51,521 nt of DNA, taken from assembly GCA_958430865.1 (NCBI GenBank), contig CAUDNR010004133.1, positions 1 through 51,521 on the forward strand. Direction: 5' to 3'. Shown piece after piece: positions 20,773-30,890 of this stretch (position 1 is the stretch's first letter; every line of letters begins with the position of its first letter). The position numbers and the translations under genes are program-made. Under the pieces are notes generated by a model, which did not search any database, was not told the DNA's origin, and saw nothing but the letters and a program-made list of their open reading frames with translations. Origin of the DNA: Entrophospora sp. SA101 (taxonomy: Eukaryota; Glomeromycota; Glomeromycetes; Entrophosporales; Entrophosporaceae).

Positions 20773-21995
20773 ATGAGATTCAAAAATCGTGAACAAGCGG
20801 GAAAAATGCTCGCAGATCGTTTAATCAACAAATATAATAATGCCAGCAAAGATTTTATCGTATTGGCTTTACCAAGGTATAGATAGATGATCAGTAATAT
20901 AATGAATATGATTAGAATAACTAATATTTATCGGTATATTATTGATATTAGAGGTGGGGTGCCGGTTGCTTATCAAATATCAGAAAGATTAAAAGCTCCT
21001 TTGGATGTATTTCTAGTAAGAAAACTAGGTGTAGAAGGGCAAGTAATTACATTTATTGCATTATTTAGGTAATCGCAAATAGGAATTTTGTTTGTAAATT
21101 ACATGGTAAAAAAAACTCAGGCAAGAGGAATTAGCAATGGGTGCAATTACCGAGACAGCTACAGTTTTTAACCATGATATTATTGATGTGTTACGAATTG
21201 ATGAGAAGTCGATTAAACGTGTTATCGCTAAAGAAGTGTGTAATAATAAATCATATTTCTCATAAATCATGTAGTGATTATTTCGTTACACTACTAACCA
21301 AATAATTTCTAACCGTAATAAAGAAAAGCGAATTACAACGTCGTAATCAAAAATATCGCAAGGGTAAAACCCCTGTTGATGTATCTGGAAAGATCATAAT
21401 ATTGGTAGATGGTTAGTACGGAAAAATAATAATATCAGATATGATTAGCATTAAAATATATAAATAACAAACAAACAATAAACATCGTAGATGGAATCGC
21501 AACAGGTGCAACAATGAGTGCTTGTTGCACTTCATTAAAACAATTGTAATCTTAATCTTAATTTTTAAAATTTTTTTTTTAAAACTTCCCAAAGTTATTA
21601 ATAGTATTATTATTATCATTATTATTGTATTTCTAGAAATCCCAAAAAATTGGTCGTGGCGGTACCAGTAGCAGCCTCTGACACCATTTCGAAAATAATT
21701 AAAAAAGTAGACGATGTGGTATGTGTTTTGACACCAGAGAATTTAATGGGTATCGGACAATGGTATGAAGATTTCACTCAGGTATCAATGAGTTTAAGAA
21801 TAAATAAATAATGTATGTTTCTCATGTATACATAGTATTTTATATAATTTATATAATTTATAATAATAATAGATGGAAGACCAAGAAGTTTTAGAATTAT
21901 TGGAAAAGGCAGAGAAAGTGTGTCCAATTCCTACATTATCATCAGATAAAGCCGAAGATATTCAAGATAAAAGCATTGTTGAGATGAATGAATGA
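20773..21995 (+). CDS. Bacterial-type phosphoribosyltransferase (COG1926-like), seven exons (copy 1)
   Basis: Exons are 20773-20876, 20952-21038, 21121-21235, 21324-21411, 21491-21545, 21637-21781 and 21873-21995; all phases fit, for 238 residues. It has a type I phosphoribosyltransferase fold: [43 protein letters not shown] then ELAMGAI, and the PRPP-binding loop [11 protein letters not shown] at about 130-141, split between exons 4 and 5. The ending motif [17 protein letters not shown] is typical of the bacterial 'predicted phosphoribosyltransferase' family COG1926. The natural substrate of that family is not established. Intron 2 needs a GC donor (GG|GCAAGT at 21039), because the nearby GT site breaks the frame and loses the conserved QEELAMG. 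Bacterial ancestry with later intron gain is an inference. Confidence 0.88.
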
Positions 21996-22437
21996 ATAAA
22001 TTAATTGTATTAATTTGTGTATGGGTCATGATGTTTATGTTTGTTTTTATTTTATAAAAATTTTAATTTTGCAAACATTACAAAAATATTGCGTAAGGAA
22101 CTTAATAAATCATTATAATTGCAATAAAAATCATTGGTTACTAATATATTTTTAATCATTGATGAATGACGTTGTAATAGTTTTAATATAATTGTATAAA
22201 TAAAATAAATGTTTGTTTACAAATCATAATAATTTTTTGTTTCTTCATCAAAAAAAAAACCAAAAAAATTTTTCTTTCTAATTTATTTTTCATAAAGTCT
22301 TTTTTCCTTTTACACGTGTAATTAGTCTTTTTCTTAATATAACAATATATCAATAATAGTTATTGTTGAACAGTTTGAACAGTTCCTACCAATAAAATTC
22401 TTAATCCTACATATAAATCTATATCTATCTATTGACG
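21996..22437. other. Intergenic region between the phosphoribosyltransferase and acidic repeat genes
   Basis: AT-rich spacer holding the terminator of one gene and the promoter of the next, both on the plus strand. A pyrimidine-rich stretch (TTTTTCCTTTTACACGTG) containing the palindrome ACACGTGT lies at about 22301-22320, roughly 120 bp before the start codon. It could be a bHLH-type site (CACGTG), which is inference. Confidence 0.35.
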
Positions 22438-23796
22438 ATGCCAAGATTTTTCAGAAACAATATATTTTTATTCAACAATTTTCCAGGTTCATCAAAATCA
22501 AAACCAAAAAGTTTTAAACGTGAATTAGAGTTGAGTAGGCGGGTGAAGCAGCTGTCAGAAGAAAAATTGGAAAAAATTGTCAAAGATGAAAAGGTGAAAT
22601 GTATAGATGATTGTGATATAAGGAAATATATATTGGTTGGTAATCAATACGAAACTGCTCGTAAAAAAATGAGACTTTTGGAATATGATGCAGGTAATAA
22701 CAATAACATGAATTATTATTATAATTTTATTGCTGATGATGATGTCCATGTAATGATTGATTGATGTTTAATTATGCAAATAATTAATAATTAATATAAG
22801 ATAATTGATATTTAATATTTAGTATTAAATTTTTCGATTGACTCAGATGAAGAAGAAGAAGAAAACTCTAATAATTCGGATGATTATAATAATTCAAATG
22901 GTCCTGATAATTCTGATGATAATATGGATGATTCTGATGATTCTAATAATTGTGATGGCTCTAATAATTCTGATGATAATATGGATAATGACGATGACGA
23001 TGATGACGATGATAATGATGATGGTGATGATGGTGATGACGATGACGATAACTACGATGATGTTAATTTATCTGATGATGATGACAATTTAGTTGATAAC
23101 AATGATGATGATAATTTAGAATTGGAGGGATCTGATGAAGATGAAAATAAAGTATTGAGTGATTTGGAGATTTCAGAAAACAATATTTCAGACGATTTAA
23201 ATGTTGAGAATACTAGTAAAAACAATGTAGAAAATACTAAAGATATTCAAAATATTAAGGCTAATACTCACATTAAAGATATTGGAAATGTTAAAGATAC
23301 TGAAAATACTAAAGATATTGAGATTAATGCAAGTATTAAAGATATTGGAAATGTTGAAGATACTAAAAATACTAAAAATGTTGAGATTAATACAAGTACT
23401 GAAGATATTGTAAATGTTGAAGATACTAACAATACCAAAGATATTGGAGATATTGAAGTTCATATAAGTTCTGAAGATGTTGGAAATGTTGAAGATATCC
23501 AAAATACTAAAGATGTTGAAGATATTGAGGTTAATACAAGTATTGAAGATGTTGGAAATGTTGAAGATACTAGGGACATTATTGGAAATACTCAAGATAT
23601 GGAATACATTGATGTTAACACAGATGCTGAAGATCTTGCAGATACTGAAGATTTTATTGGAAATACTCAAGATATGAAAAATATAGAAGATTATTTGGAT
23701 GAATCAAATTCATCATTGTCACCCTCAACTAATCACATCGGTGACATTCATAATAATAATAATAATGAAAGAGAGGAAATAAATGATGATAATTAA
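22438..23796 (+). CDS. Two-exon Asp/Asn-rich protein with acidic repeats (copy 1)
   Basis: Exon 1 is 22438-22693 and exon 2 is 22847-23796, with GT-AG borders that split the Asp codon after YDA; the product is 401 residues. Residues 1-85 are basic and ordered-looking (MPRFFRNNIFLFNN, FKRELELSRRVKQLSEEKLE, RKYILVGNQYETARKKMRLL). They are followed by an extreme Asp/Asn/Ser tract at about 86-190. About eight imperfect repeats of a 23-27 residue unit follow (DIGNVEDTKNTKD, IEINTS), and the protein ends in a short Asn/Asp tail. Exon 1 alone would continue a few codons into intron sequence, but the intron keeps the acidic frame. A role in nucleic-acid or histone binding could be guessed from the acidity, but nothing proves it. 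The repeats also leave an antisense frame open, which I treat as an artefact. Confidence 0.7.
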
Positions 23797-26700
23797 GCGA
23801 TTAAATTATTAAAATTAATTGTTCTAGAAATTTGCCATTTTTATTATGATTTGTTTATTTATTTGTTATGCATACAACAAATATTATTGTTACATTGACT
23901 ATCAAAAAATAAATAATTTTGCATAACTTTGGATCGAGAAATTATTTCATGTAAAAATTTGCCGTTGATAAAAATAATATAGAATTTTTTTTTTCAAATA
24001 GACAAATTTACAACTACAGCTTTGGTTGCAAAATTTACTTGCAGCTATTGTTAAAAGGATGTATTTTAAAAACTTACTCGCAAGGAATGCTCACAAACAA
24101 CAACAAGATCAAATTACTTTTAATTATTTTAACTGATTATCAATTACGGAATTGATAATGAATGGCGGATTCTTCCTCACTCTTGAAGGTTTTATGACTA
24201 AAGAAGACCACAACATCTCATCTTACTAATTATTATATATTGATTCATTGAATAATCAATCAATTAATACTTCTATTACTTAATGGCAAATGTTGATTGT
24301 AAACAATCTTCATTTGAAAAATGGTTTACTATTTCCAACTCCAATTATACACTGATAGACGTGCGACATTAGGAATGATTTGGCGATGGAAATACTTGCC
24401 TTCAAAGACATTTAAATCCCTGATAAAATTCTTGAAACTTTCTTCTGCTTACCCGGATATTTCTTTGCAAGGTCTACTTTTGCAGCCTTTGCAGCCTTGC
24501 TATTCCTTGATACTTGAGTCTAACGTTTAACAATGTCACATTTTCTTATAGCGGGCGAAAAAAAGTTTAGAATTATTTATTCATTTGGTTCACAAAAGAA
24601 AGCAGAAAGAAAAGCAAATGGTTTTTATTGATAAAAGTTAATTGACAACAATCTGTGAAAATTTTCACTGTAAATAAATGGAATTTTCAGCATCCATTGT
24701 TCCATAACTTGATTAACCAAATTCCAAATATCCTTTTGGTTTAATATGAATGTTATTGAATAATCAATTTGTAACCAAAGGAAGATTTTATTAAGTTTAC
24801 TTTTGAGCTTGAAATCATTTAGGTTTTAAAAATTAAATTCATATTAAAATTACTTCATTCCAAAAAATCTACATAAATTTCTACCAATATAATAGAATTA
24901 TCAATACGTATAGAAAACCTCAGAAAGATTTTTATCATTTAAATTTAGAATTACGAAATCAAGATACACATCTAATCCATTATTATGACTGACATTTGTT
25001 GTCATGAATTAAATTGTGCTCGATTATTTTTTTGAAGAATAATAGACCCATTTCAATGATTTGAGTATGATTAGTGGCTTACTTGGGAATTCAAAATCGT
25101 AAGTTCTCTTTGTTGTAATCGAGAATGTGGCGAAAAAAAAGTCGGCAATTGGGATTATTGTATTGAGGATGGAATTTGAGACTGTGTTTCAAGTAAAGAT
25201 TTGAGATTGAATTTGAATTTGAGGTCGTGGTCCGAGAAGTAAATCGAGATTGTGGTGACATTTGATATTGTATCGGAAGTAAAGATTGAAAACGTGTAAA
25301 AAAAAAATTAATTACAAATATCGACGTGTTATAACTGCTAAGGTTGTTGTTGGAGTAGTAGAATAGGTAGAAGTTGAAGAATGAAAATTACCACTCATTT
25401 TGTATACTAAAAATAATTTTATAATTACTTATTTTCACTCAACCGTTCTTTTTATGTTTGACAAGATTTGCTTTACTATTAAATATAGAAATTTATTCTC
25501 CTAGTTCGGTGATTAAATTGTTGATTGTTCATATTATCAATAGAAATGAGTCACGATAATTATTCTGCGAAAGATTTTTTCTCTATTATTCACATTTGTT
25601 TATTCATCTACTCAAACCATTTCTCTTCAACATAATATATATTAATACAGACCGTTATTGCTTTTAACACAATTATAATTTAAAGTTTCATTATATCTGA
25701 TATTCCTTTGATAAATTTGTCATGGACGGATTTATGAATTCAATATATATATTTGTTGTGTAAATTCGAATAAAAGTTTAAGATGATGTAGAAGATACAT
25801 ATTGTTGTGAGGGTGTTGTATGAAATATTTATATGTATTGAATTTAATAAAATAGACTATTTTTTTGGCCTGAATGATGTTATTTTTTTTGCTTTTTGCT
25901 ACAAAGAAGATACGATCCAAACCCAACTTAAAATAAATGCATTTTGTTCTCGCATAGCAGAAGCTCACATTGCGTTCTCAGTTGTAAGCTTGTTGATGAA
26001 ATACTACATGTTTTATAATAATAATGAATAAAACAAATGTATTCTTTTCAGTATTTTATACATTACGTACCTTATACGCGGAATCAAAACATACTAGAAC
26101 CTTTCCAATATTAGTATTAATATGTCAAAAATTATGTACCTTATTATTATATACGGCTTTTCAGTATGTATCAATTCCGTATTTCACGCTAAAATTGAAA
26201 AGAGTAATTTTTCAAAACCGTATAAGAGATATATTAATTCCGTATATCAAATATATATTTTTAAAAACGTATTTAACATACGTTAATTCGTATTTTATTT
26301 TTCATAGGGTTGGCTAAACTGACTAAACTATTTAATCATATTAATATGTTAAGTCAATTTTAGTCAAGACAATTATTACTAAATTAGGGTTTAATCCCTT
26401 TACGCTGCCAGCCTTAGTTTTGAAGCTAAGATCCTTCTCTACAAAGTTACGATTAGACACGCGTATAAACAAATATATGCGAAAAAATAAATATAAGAAT
26501 AAAATTTTTGCCTATTTAATTAGGTGTTGAAAGTCGCAGCTATTGGCTGGTGATTGCAGCAGCTGCTGATACTAATGATCCATTTTTTATTAATTGAAGA
26601 AATTTTAACCCTGATAATAATAAAACTTGAATATTTATTAATAATAGTGCTTTGTAACTTTCTAGAATTTCATTACAGATATTTGATATAAGTATAATTA

Positions 26701-27374
26701 TCATTGATTGTGTGAAAATAGAAATCAAATCATAAAATTAAAAACCTTTCTTTGGAGAAATTAAATTATTTGATGATTAGAATGAATGGAAAATCTACTT
26801 CTAGGAAATTTGCTGACATATCAACATAGTAAACTTGTGCAACTTTGAGGTTATTAAAAAAGGCAAAAAATTTTTTATGGAAACTCAATTTAAAATGAAT
26901 AGTCTAACAAGAAATTGCAGTATTGGCAATTTAACTGGTTCAAATCTTTTTGAACTTTTAAACTGTTAATTAGTTAAATAACTTGCTGATTATTTGAACT
27001 TTGCTGAGCAGTTATTTAACCAATCTGCAAGTTATTACAAATATGGAAACGGACCCGGACACTTTACCGACACCCACTTTACCGACAGGACACTTTACCG
27101 ACAAGTATTGTGTTAACAATTTGACAAGGACTGTGTGAAGACCTGGATAACTAGCTAAAAATTTGGTTTTTTACAACAAGTTAAATCAACCGTTAATTAA
27201 CTAATAACACCACTTATTATCCTTACTTTGCATCAAAAACAAGTTCATAAAAATACAATATAGATACATGTGTAATATATTTTTTTTTTGTCTGACGAAA
27301 TTGATAAAAATTGCATATTAATATTCATGTTATTTCCTTTTTTATTAAATATATTTAATTTAATTTAACACAAG
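23797..27374. other. Long intergenic region, 3.6 kb, with transposon relics and no clear gene
   Basis: I find no gene. At 24410-24515 (minus) a short frame reads SKAAKAAKVDLAKKYPGKQK then VSRILSGI, reminiscent of a pogo-type helix-turn-helix, probably a decayed transposase. At 25080-25310 is a purine-rich stretch with repeated GAGATTG/GAATTTGA. At 26060-26320 CGTAT/ATACG motifs cluster. At 27053-27102 CACTTTACCGACA or a close variant occurs three times. Other frames are short and without recognisable motifs. The identical stretch in copy 2 is 45479-49056. Confidence 0.5.
27053..27102. repeat. Three-fold CACTTTACCGACA repeat
   Basis: The sequence CGGACACTTTACCGACACC, then CACTTTACCGACAGGA, then CACTTTACCGACAAG holds three tandem copies with 2-4 bp spacers. 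It stands out by GC content from its surroundings. It may be one end of a transposon, but I see no inverted partner within a few kilobases. Copy 2 is at 48735-48784. Confidence 0.6.
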
Positions 27375-27376
27375 TA

Positions 27377-27552
27377 AGAAACGAAACATTTGCCGTGTCA
27401 CGACCACCTTCCAAAATCAGTAAGGCGAGCGACCTTCGTACAGGTTTCTCGCCGAATGTCTCCTTTTGCGTTTAGCCGCGCTTGGTTTTTTCGGCTTTTG
27501 GCGCGATCAACGTTTTCACCATATTTGGCGAAACGGCAAATGTTTCGTTTCT
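27377..27552. mobile_element. GC-richer MITE of 176 bp with 20-bp perfect inverted termini
   Basis: The ends are AGAAACGAAACATTTGCCGT and its exact inverse. Both are flanked by TA (27375-27376 and 27553-27554), so a Tc1/mariner-type target duplication is likely. The interior is clearly richer in GC (TCTCGCCGAATGTCTCC, TAGCCGCGC, TGGCGCGATC) than the flanks. It sits at the edge of a decayed transposase frame. An identical copy is at 49059-49234. Confidence 0.75.
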
Positions 27553-27554
27553 TA

Positions 27555-27693
27555 ATATATTCAATTGCAAGCGTTGCATGAAATGCTTTGCAAGGTGAGG
27601 AGAGGCATGATCAATGAACAGCAAAATTCTATCTTTTTCAAACCTAATTTTTTGGGAAAGAATTTTTTGTTTTCGTTGGGTGGTAAATTTCAA
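27555..27693 (-). pseudogene. Fragment of a pogo/Tc1-type DDE transposase
   Basis: The minus-strand frame reads KILSQKIRFEKDRILLFIDH then ASPHLAKHFMQRLQLNI. It resembles the second catalytic-aspartate region of pogo-type DDE transposases (RILLLIDNAPSH, then a leucine- and asparagine-containing stretch). The frame is cut at its C-terminal side by the MITE ending at 27552, and no continuation is seen beyond the MITE. It is a short relic. The identical fragment of copy 2 is 49237-49375. Confidence 0.55.
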
Positions 27694-27699
27694 AAAAAA

Positions 27700-28960
27700 A
27701 ATTTTTATTTTTCTGAAATCGATCTACGTAATTCTTTTATGGGTAATATTATATACAGAAAGGTTCTTTTTTGCGGGAATATACAGAACCCTACAAATTA
27801 GTATAAGATTTTCAATGATTTTCAATTGTGATAATTTTCAAAAATCACTTATGTTCCTGTGACGGATTATTAACATGTGTCATATAATAAAAAAAAAAAT
27901 CAAAATGTAAATGTAAATATTCATGAAAGAAAATATGTAAACGTCCAACTCTTTTTGCATATCAGCTAATTTGGTTTTTTGTATCCTTTTTCAAACCCTA
28001 TATCTTATTATTATTGTGCCTTGATGTTAAACGAATATTTTTTTGATGTATAAACTGGTCAATAGAATGATAATTAACCTAAAAAAATTATTTGGTTCAC
28101 TAAAAAAAACTATTTTAGTATTCAACAGCCTGTCATAACATTATGATCATACCATACTGAATTTTGGGTACAAACAAAATCAGCACATATTGTTGCCTGG
28201 CTAATTAAAAATTACAACTCAAAATTGTATATATACAAATTCATCTAACTAAAGCCAACACACATTTCCATCCAACTGGTAAACAACCAACTTGTAATAA
28301 ATATTACACTAATAACAATTCGTGTGATCAATTCAAGGATGAAACAACTTCTGCAACAACATTATTTTTATTTTCACTATTCATATCTGGAAAAAACCCT
28401 CAAAAAATTGTATACAAATTTGTGTGCATTATATTCATTTAATATCTCAAATAATTTTTAAATAAAGAAAATTATTTAATTATTGTTATCTTTGACTTTT
28501 TTTAAAAGCTATTTTTACTAAATTAAATAATTTCATTTTGTTTTCAATATTCTCGAGAACAAATTGGAAAACATAAATTAATTAAAAAAATATTTATGTT
28601 CATTAAAACTATGACTGCAATAATTCATCCAAATGCTATTTACATCAATAGATTATTAATTAGAATTTACAGCTCATGAATTCTCATCCATTAGTGATCT
28701 TAATGGAAATTATTAACATATTAATTATTAAATATTTGTTATTAAATACTAATCTTTTTTTTATAATTATTAATACTAGGCAAATTTTGCTACATGCAAG
28801 TTTGAAATAACAAGACCAGGCATACTAACAAAAATTATATATAAATTGATGAGTAGCACTAGTTTAATTAATATGCTTTGAATCATTGTAGGTAATCTGA
28901 TTAAAATTCTGTATAATTAATTCTATATATATGATAAATAATAATTGATCTAAATATATA
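27700..28960. other. Intergenic region with an isolated satellite-like motif
   Basis: No gene seen. At 27752-27795 the motifs TATACAGAAAGGTTCT and AATATACAGAACCCTAC occur about 25 bp apart. They match the key parts of the satellite starting at 28961, so this may be an ancestral or stray monomer. The remainder is plain AT-rich DNA. Confidence 0.45.
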
Positions 28961-29371
28961 CTGAACCAGGCACACAGAACAAAATATACAGAACCCAGAC
29001 ATACAGAACAAAATATACAGAAAGGTTCTGCATATTTGGCAAATAATAATTGACCTTCAATATATACAGAACCCAGAAATACAGAACAAAGTATACGTTC
29101 TGCATATTTGATAAATAATAATTGATCTTCAATATATACAGAACCCAGACATACAGAACAAAGTATACGTTCTGCATATTTGATAAATAATAATTGATCT
29201 TCAATATATACAGAACCCAGACATACAGAACAAAGTATACGTTCTGCATATTTGATAAATAATAATTGATCTTCAATATATACAGAACCCAGACATACAG
29301 AACAAAGTATACGTTCTGCATATTTGATAAATAATAATTGATCTTCAATATATACAGAACCCAGACATACA
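28961..29371. repeat. Satellite array, 72-bp units (copy 1, cut by the gap)
   Basis: Tandem units contain TTCTGCATATTTGATAAATA, ATAATTGATCTTCAATATA, TACAGAACCCAGACATACAG and AACAAAGTATACG. After one variant unit, the last four junctions are all of the 72-bp GTATACGTTCTG type. The array runs directly into ten Ns. Unit length is a multiple of three, so one minus-strand frame stays open, with a 24-residue repeat (INYYLSNMQNVYFVLYVWVL). I regard that as a by-product, not a protein. Confidence 0.9.
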
Positions 29372-29381
29372 NNNNNNNNNN
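29372..29381. other. Assembly gap of ten N
   Basis: Ten undetermined bases interrupt the satellite array on the left and single-copy sequence on the right. A fixed short N-run suggests a scaffold join of unknown true distance. Order and orientation of the two sides are therefore not proven by the sequence. Confidence 0.98.
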
Positions 29382-30890
29382 TTAATCTTGTAAGAACTTG
29401 GTTTTCTTTATTAACATTAAATAGTATAAAATAAAAATTTTTTTTTTACATTTCTCCATGAAAAGGCATAAAGATTTTTAAAAAACACTTTTAACTAAGT
29501 ATATAGAATAACTTATTGATTTAACAAGGTACCTTGATGTGTGACTTGTTTGAACAACCTAGTATTGCGCCTTGAAGTTGGTAGAGTTCATAAACTTTAC
29601 TTCTGTCTCCGATTCATTTTTTCATAATTTCTCTCTATGACAAATATCTTAGTAAAACTCTCTATGACGAACATCTTAGTAAACACTCTCTATGACGAAC
29701 ATCTTAGTAAACACTCTCTATGACGAACATCTTAGTAAACACTCTCTATCCATAACAAACAAATTACATACAGAGATGGAGGGTTGGTTGTATGGAGAGT
29801 GAACTATATATATACTACTAATATAAAAAATTTTTTTGTCAAAAGATTGTTGAATTTATTTATTTAAAATATATATCCTCTCCATGTATAAAATTAATTT
29901 TACATTACGACCAACCTTTAATGTTAAAGTATGCACATGAAGTGTATGTTTGTAGTAGTAAGCCACCTATTATTTATTGTCCGGTAAGATACTTTATATA
30001 TAATTTCTATTTATTTTATTTTTTTTTTTTGAGGATTCTGCCATCTTTAACATAAAAAAAAATTTTAATTTTTAATAACGTATGTATAAATTACTTATAT
30101 TATTTATATTACTTATATTACTGCTTTACCTGTTCATTATTCACTCACTACTTATGATTATTATAATGGTTTTAATTTCATTATCACTTGTAGAATTTTA
30201 ACTACAAGAAGTAAAATGTCATTTAATATTAATATATCTTTTATTTATTTAATATAGTGTCTAAAAGTCATTTTTGCTACAAATTTGACAAAACTCAGAA
30301 AAACATAAAGGTATTTGCCTTGTGAACTCAACTTTGGTGGATCGGCTGCTTCAAAACACTTGTGTATAAAGTTTTATATGTAAAGTTTGATTTTTTACTA
30401 TGAAATGCGCATCATTTTTAATTTTTAAGGCGTGACAGTTTTGGATTCACAAGATCTATATGTGTAACATCGAGTTGTCCCCCCCATTTATTTACTTACC
30501 CCTAGCTAATACTAAATCCTATTCTAAACTAGTTTCAGTAATTTATTCAATATGACAAATGATTGTAAATATGGTTTACGTATCCAATTGATGTTAATTA
30601 TTATTACTATTATTATATTTATTTACTATTACGGGTTGTGTGGGTCACATGATATTTGAACTTCCTGCATTGAATTTTGATTTTTTTATTTCATAATAGC
30701 AAAAGCATAAGTTTGGATTCGAAATGTTTAAGAAAATATTATCGAAATTATTCTATTTCGTCATTGTACAATTGTAGTGAAGTTAATAACCTCATTTATC
30801 AAAACAACTGCTCTTGATAAATCACGAGCCTTCTATTTAAATTTTAATTTAATTCATGCTTAATAGAATCAGCTCTCTATTAAACTTGAT
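29382..30890. other. Single-copy intergenic region right of the gap
   Basis: Apart from the 28-bp tandem repeat at 29633-29771, I see no gene here. The interval is AT-rich with T-runs. Short frames give no recognisable motifs. A G/C-poor stretch from 30000 to 30240 contains TTACTTATATTA-type simple repeats. Confidence 0.4.
29633..29806. repeat. 28-bp tandem repeat ending in a pogo-like terminus
   Basis: Units start at 29633, 29660, 29688 and 29716, with the consensus CTCTATGACGAACATCTTAG plus TAAACACT. A partial fifth unit begins at 29744. The right side ends GGAGAGTGAAC followed by TA, which inverted reads GTTCACTCTCC, like the left terminus of the element at 4771 (CAGTTCACTCTTTC). The same unit is present once inside that element (about 4880-4910: GAACATCCTAGTAAACACTC). 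The array is thus probably an expanded piece of that transposon family. Confidence 0.65.

Larger units (their letters stand above)
11983..29234 (+). repeat. Copy 1 of a 17.25-kb direct duplication (pairs with 33665-50916)
   Basis: Position x here corresponds to x+21682 in copy 2. All reading frames recur at exactly this offset with identical translations, and nucleotide spot checks at both ends agree, so I detect no indels and no substitutions. I did not align every base. The match starts at ACGACAGTAACAATAATGAT and ends inside the satellite array, where the repeat variants stop matching at 29235/50917. Confidence 0.95.

Noticed and set aside
23197..23670. Antisense 157-codon frame opposite the acidic repeat protein
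   Set aside because: Low-complexity shadow of the repeated sense codons; listed only as a low-interest check.
25732..26317. Several 74-97 codon frames in the gene-poor stretch
   Set aside because: They overlap on both strands, lack conserved motifs and have AT-driven composition.
26400..26470. Possible tRNA-like segment (CGCTGCCAGCCTTAGTTTTG)
   Set aside because: I could not form an acceptor stem or find A and B boxes in proper spacing.
28950..29348. Minus-strand 132-codon repetitive frame in the satellite (and frames of 183 and 208 codons at 50546-51183)
   Set aside because: It is a direct consequence of 72/78-bp units divisible by three, two different frames are open over the same DNA, and unit number differs between copies.
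29633..29771. CRISPR-like array (28-bp direct repeats)
   Set aside because: The units are contiguous with no spacers and the context is eukaryotic; it is a minisatellite.
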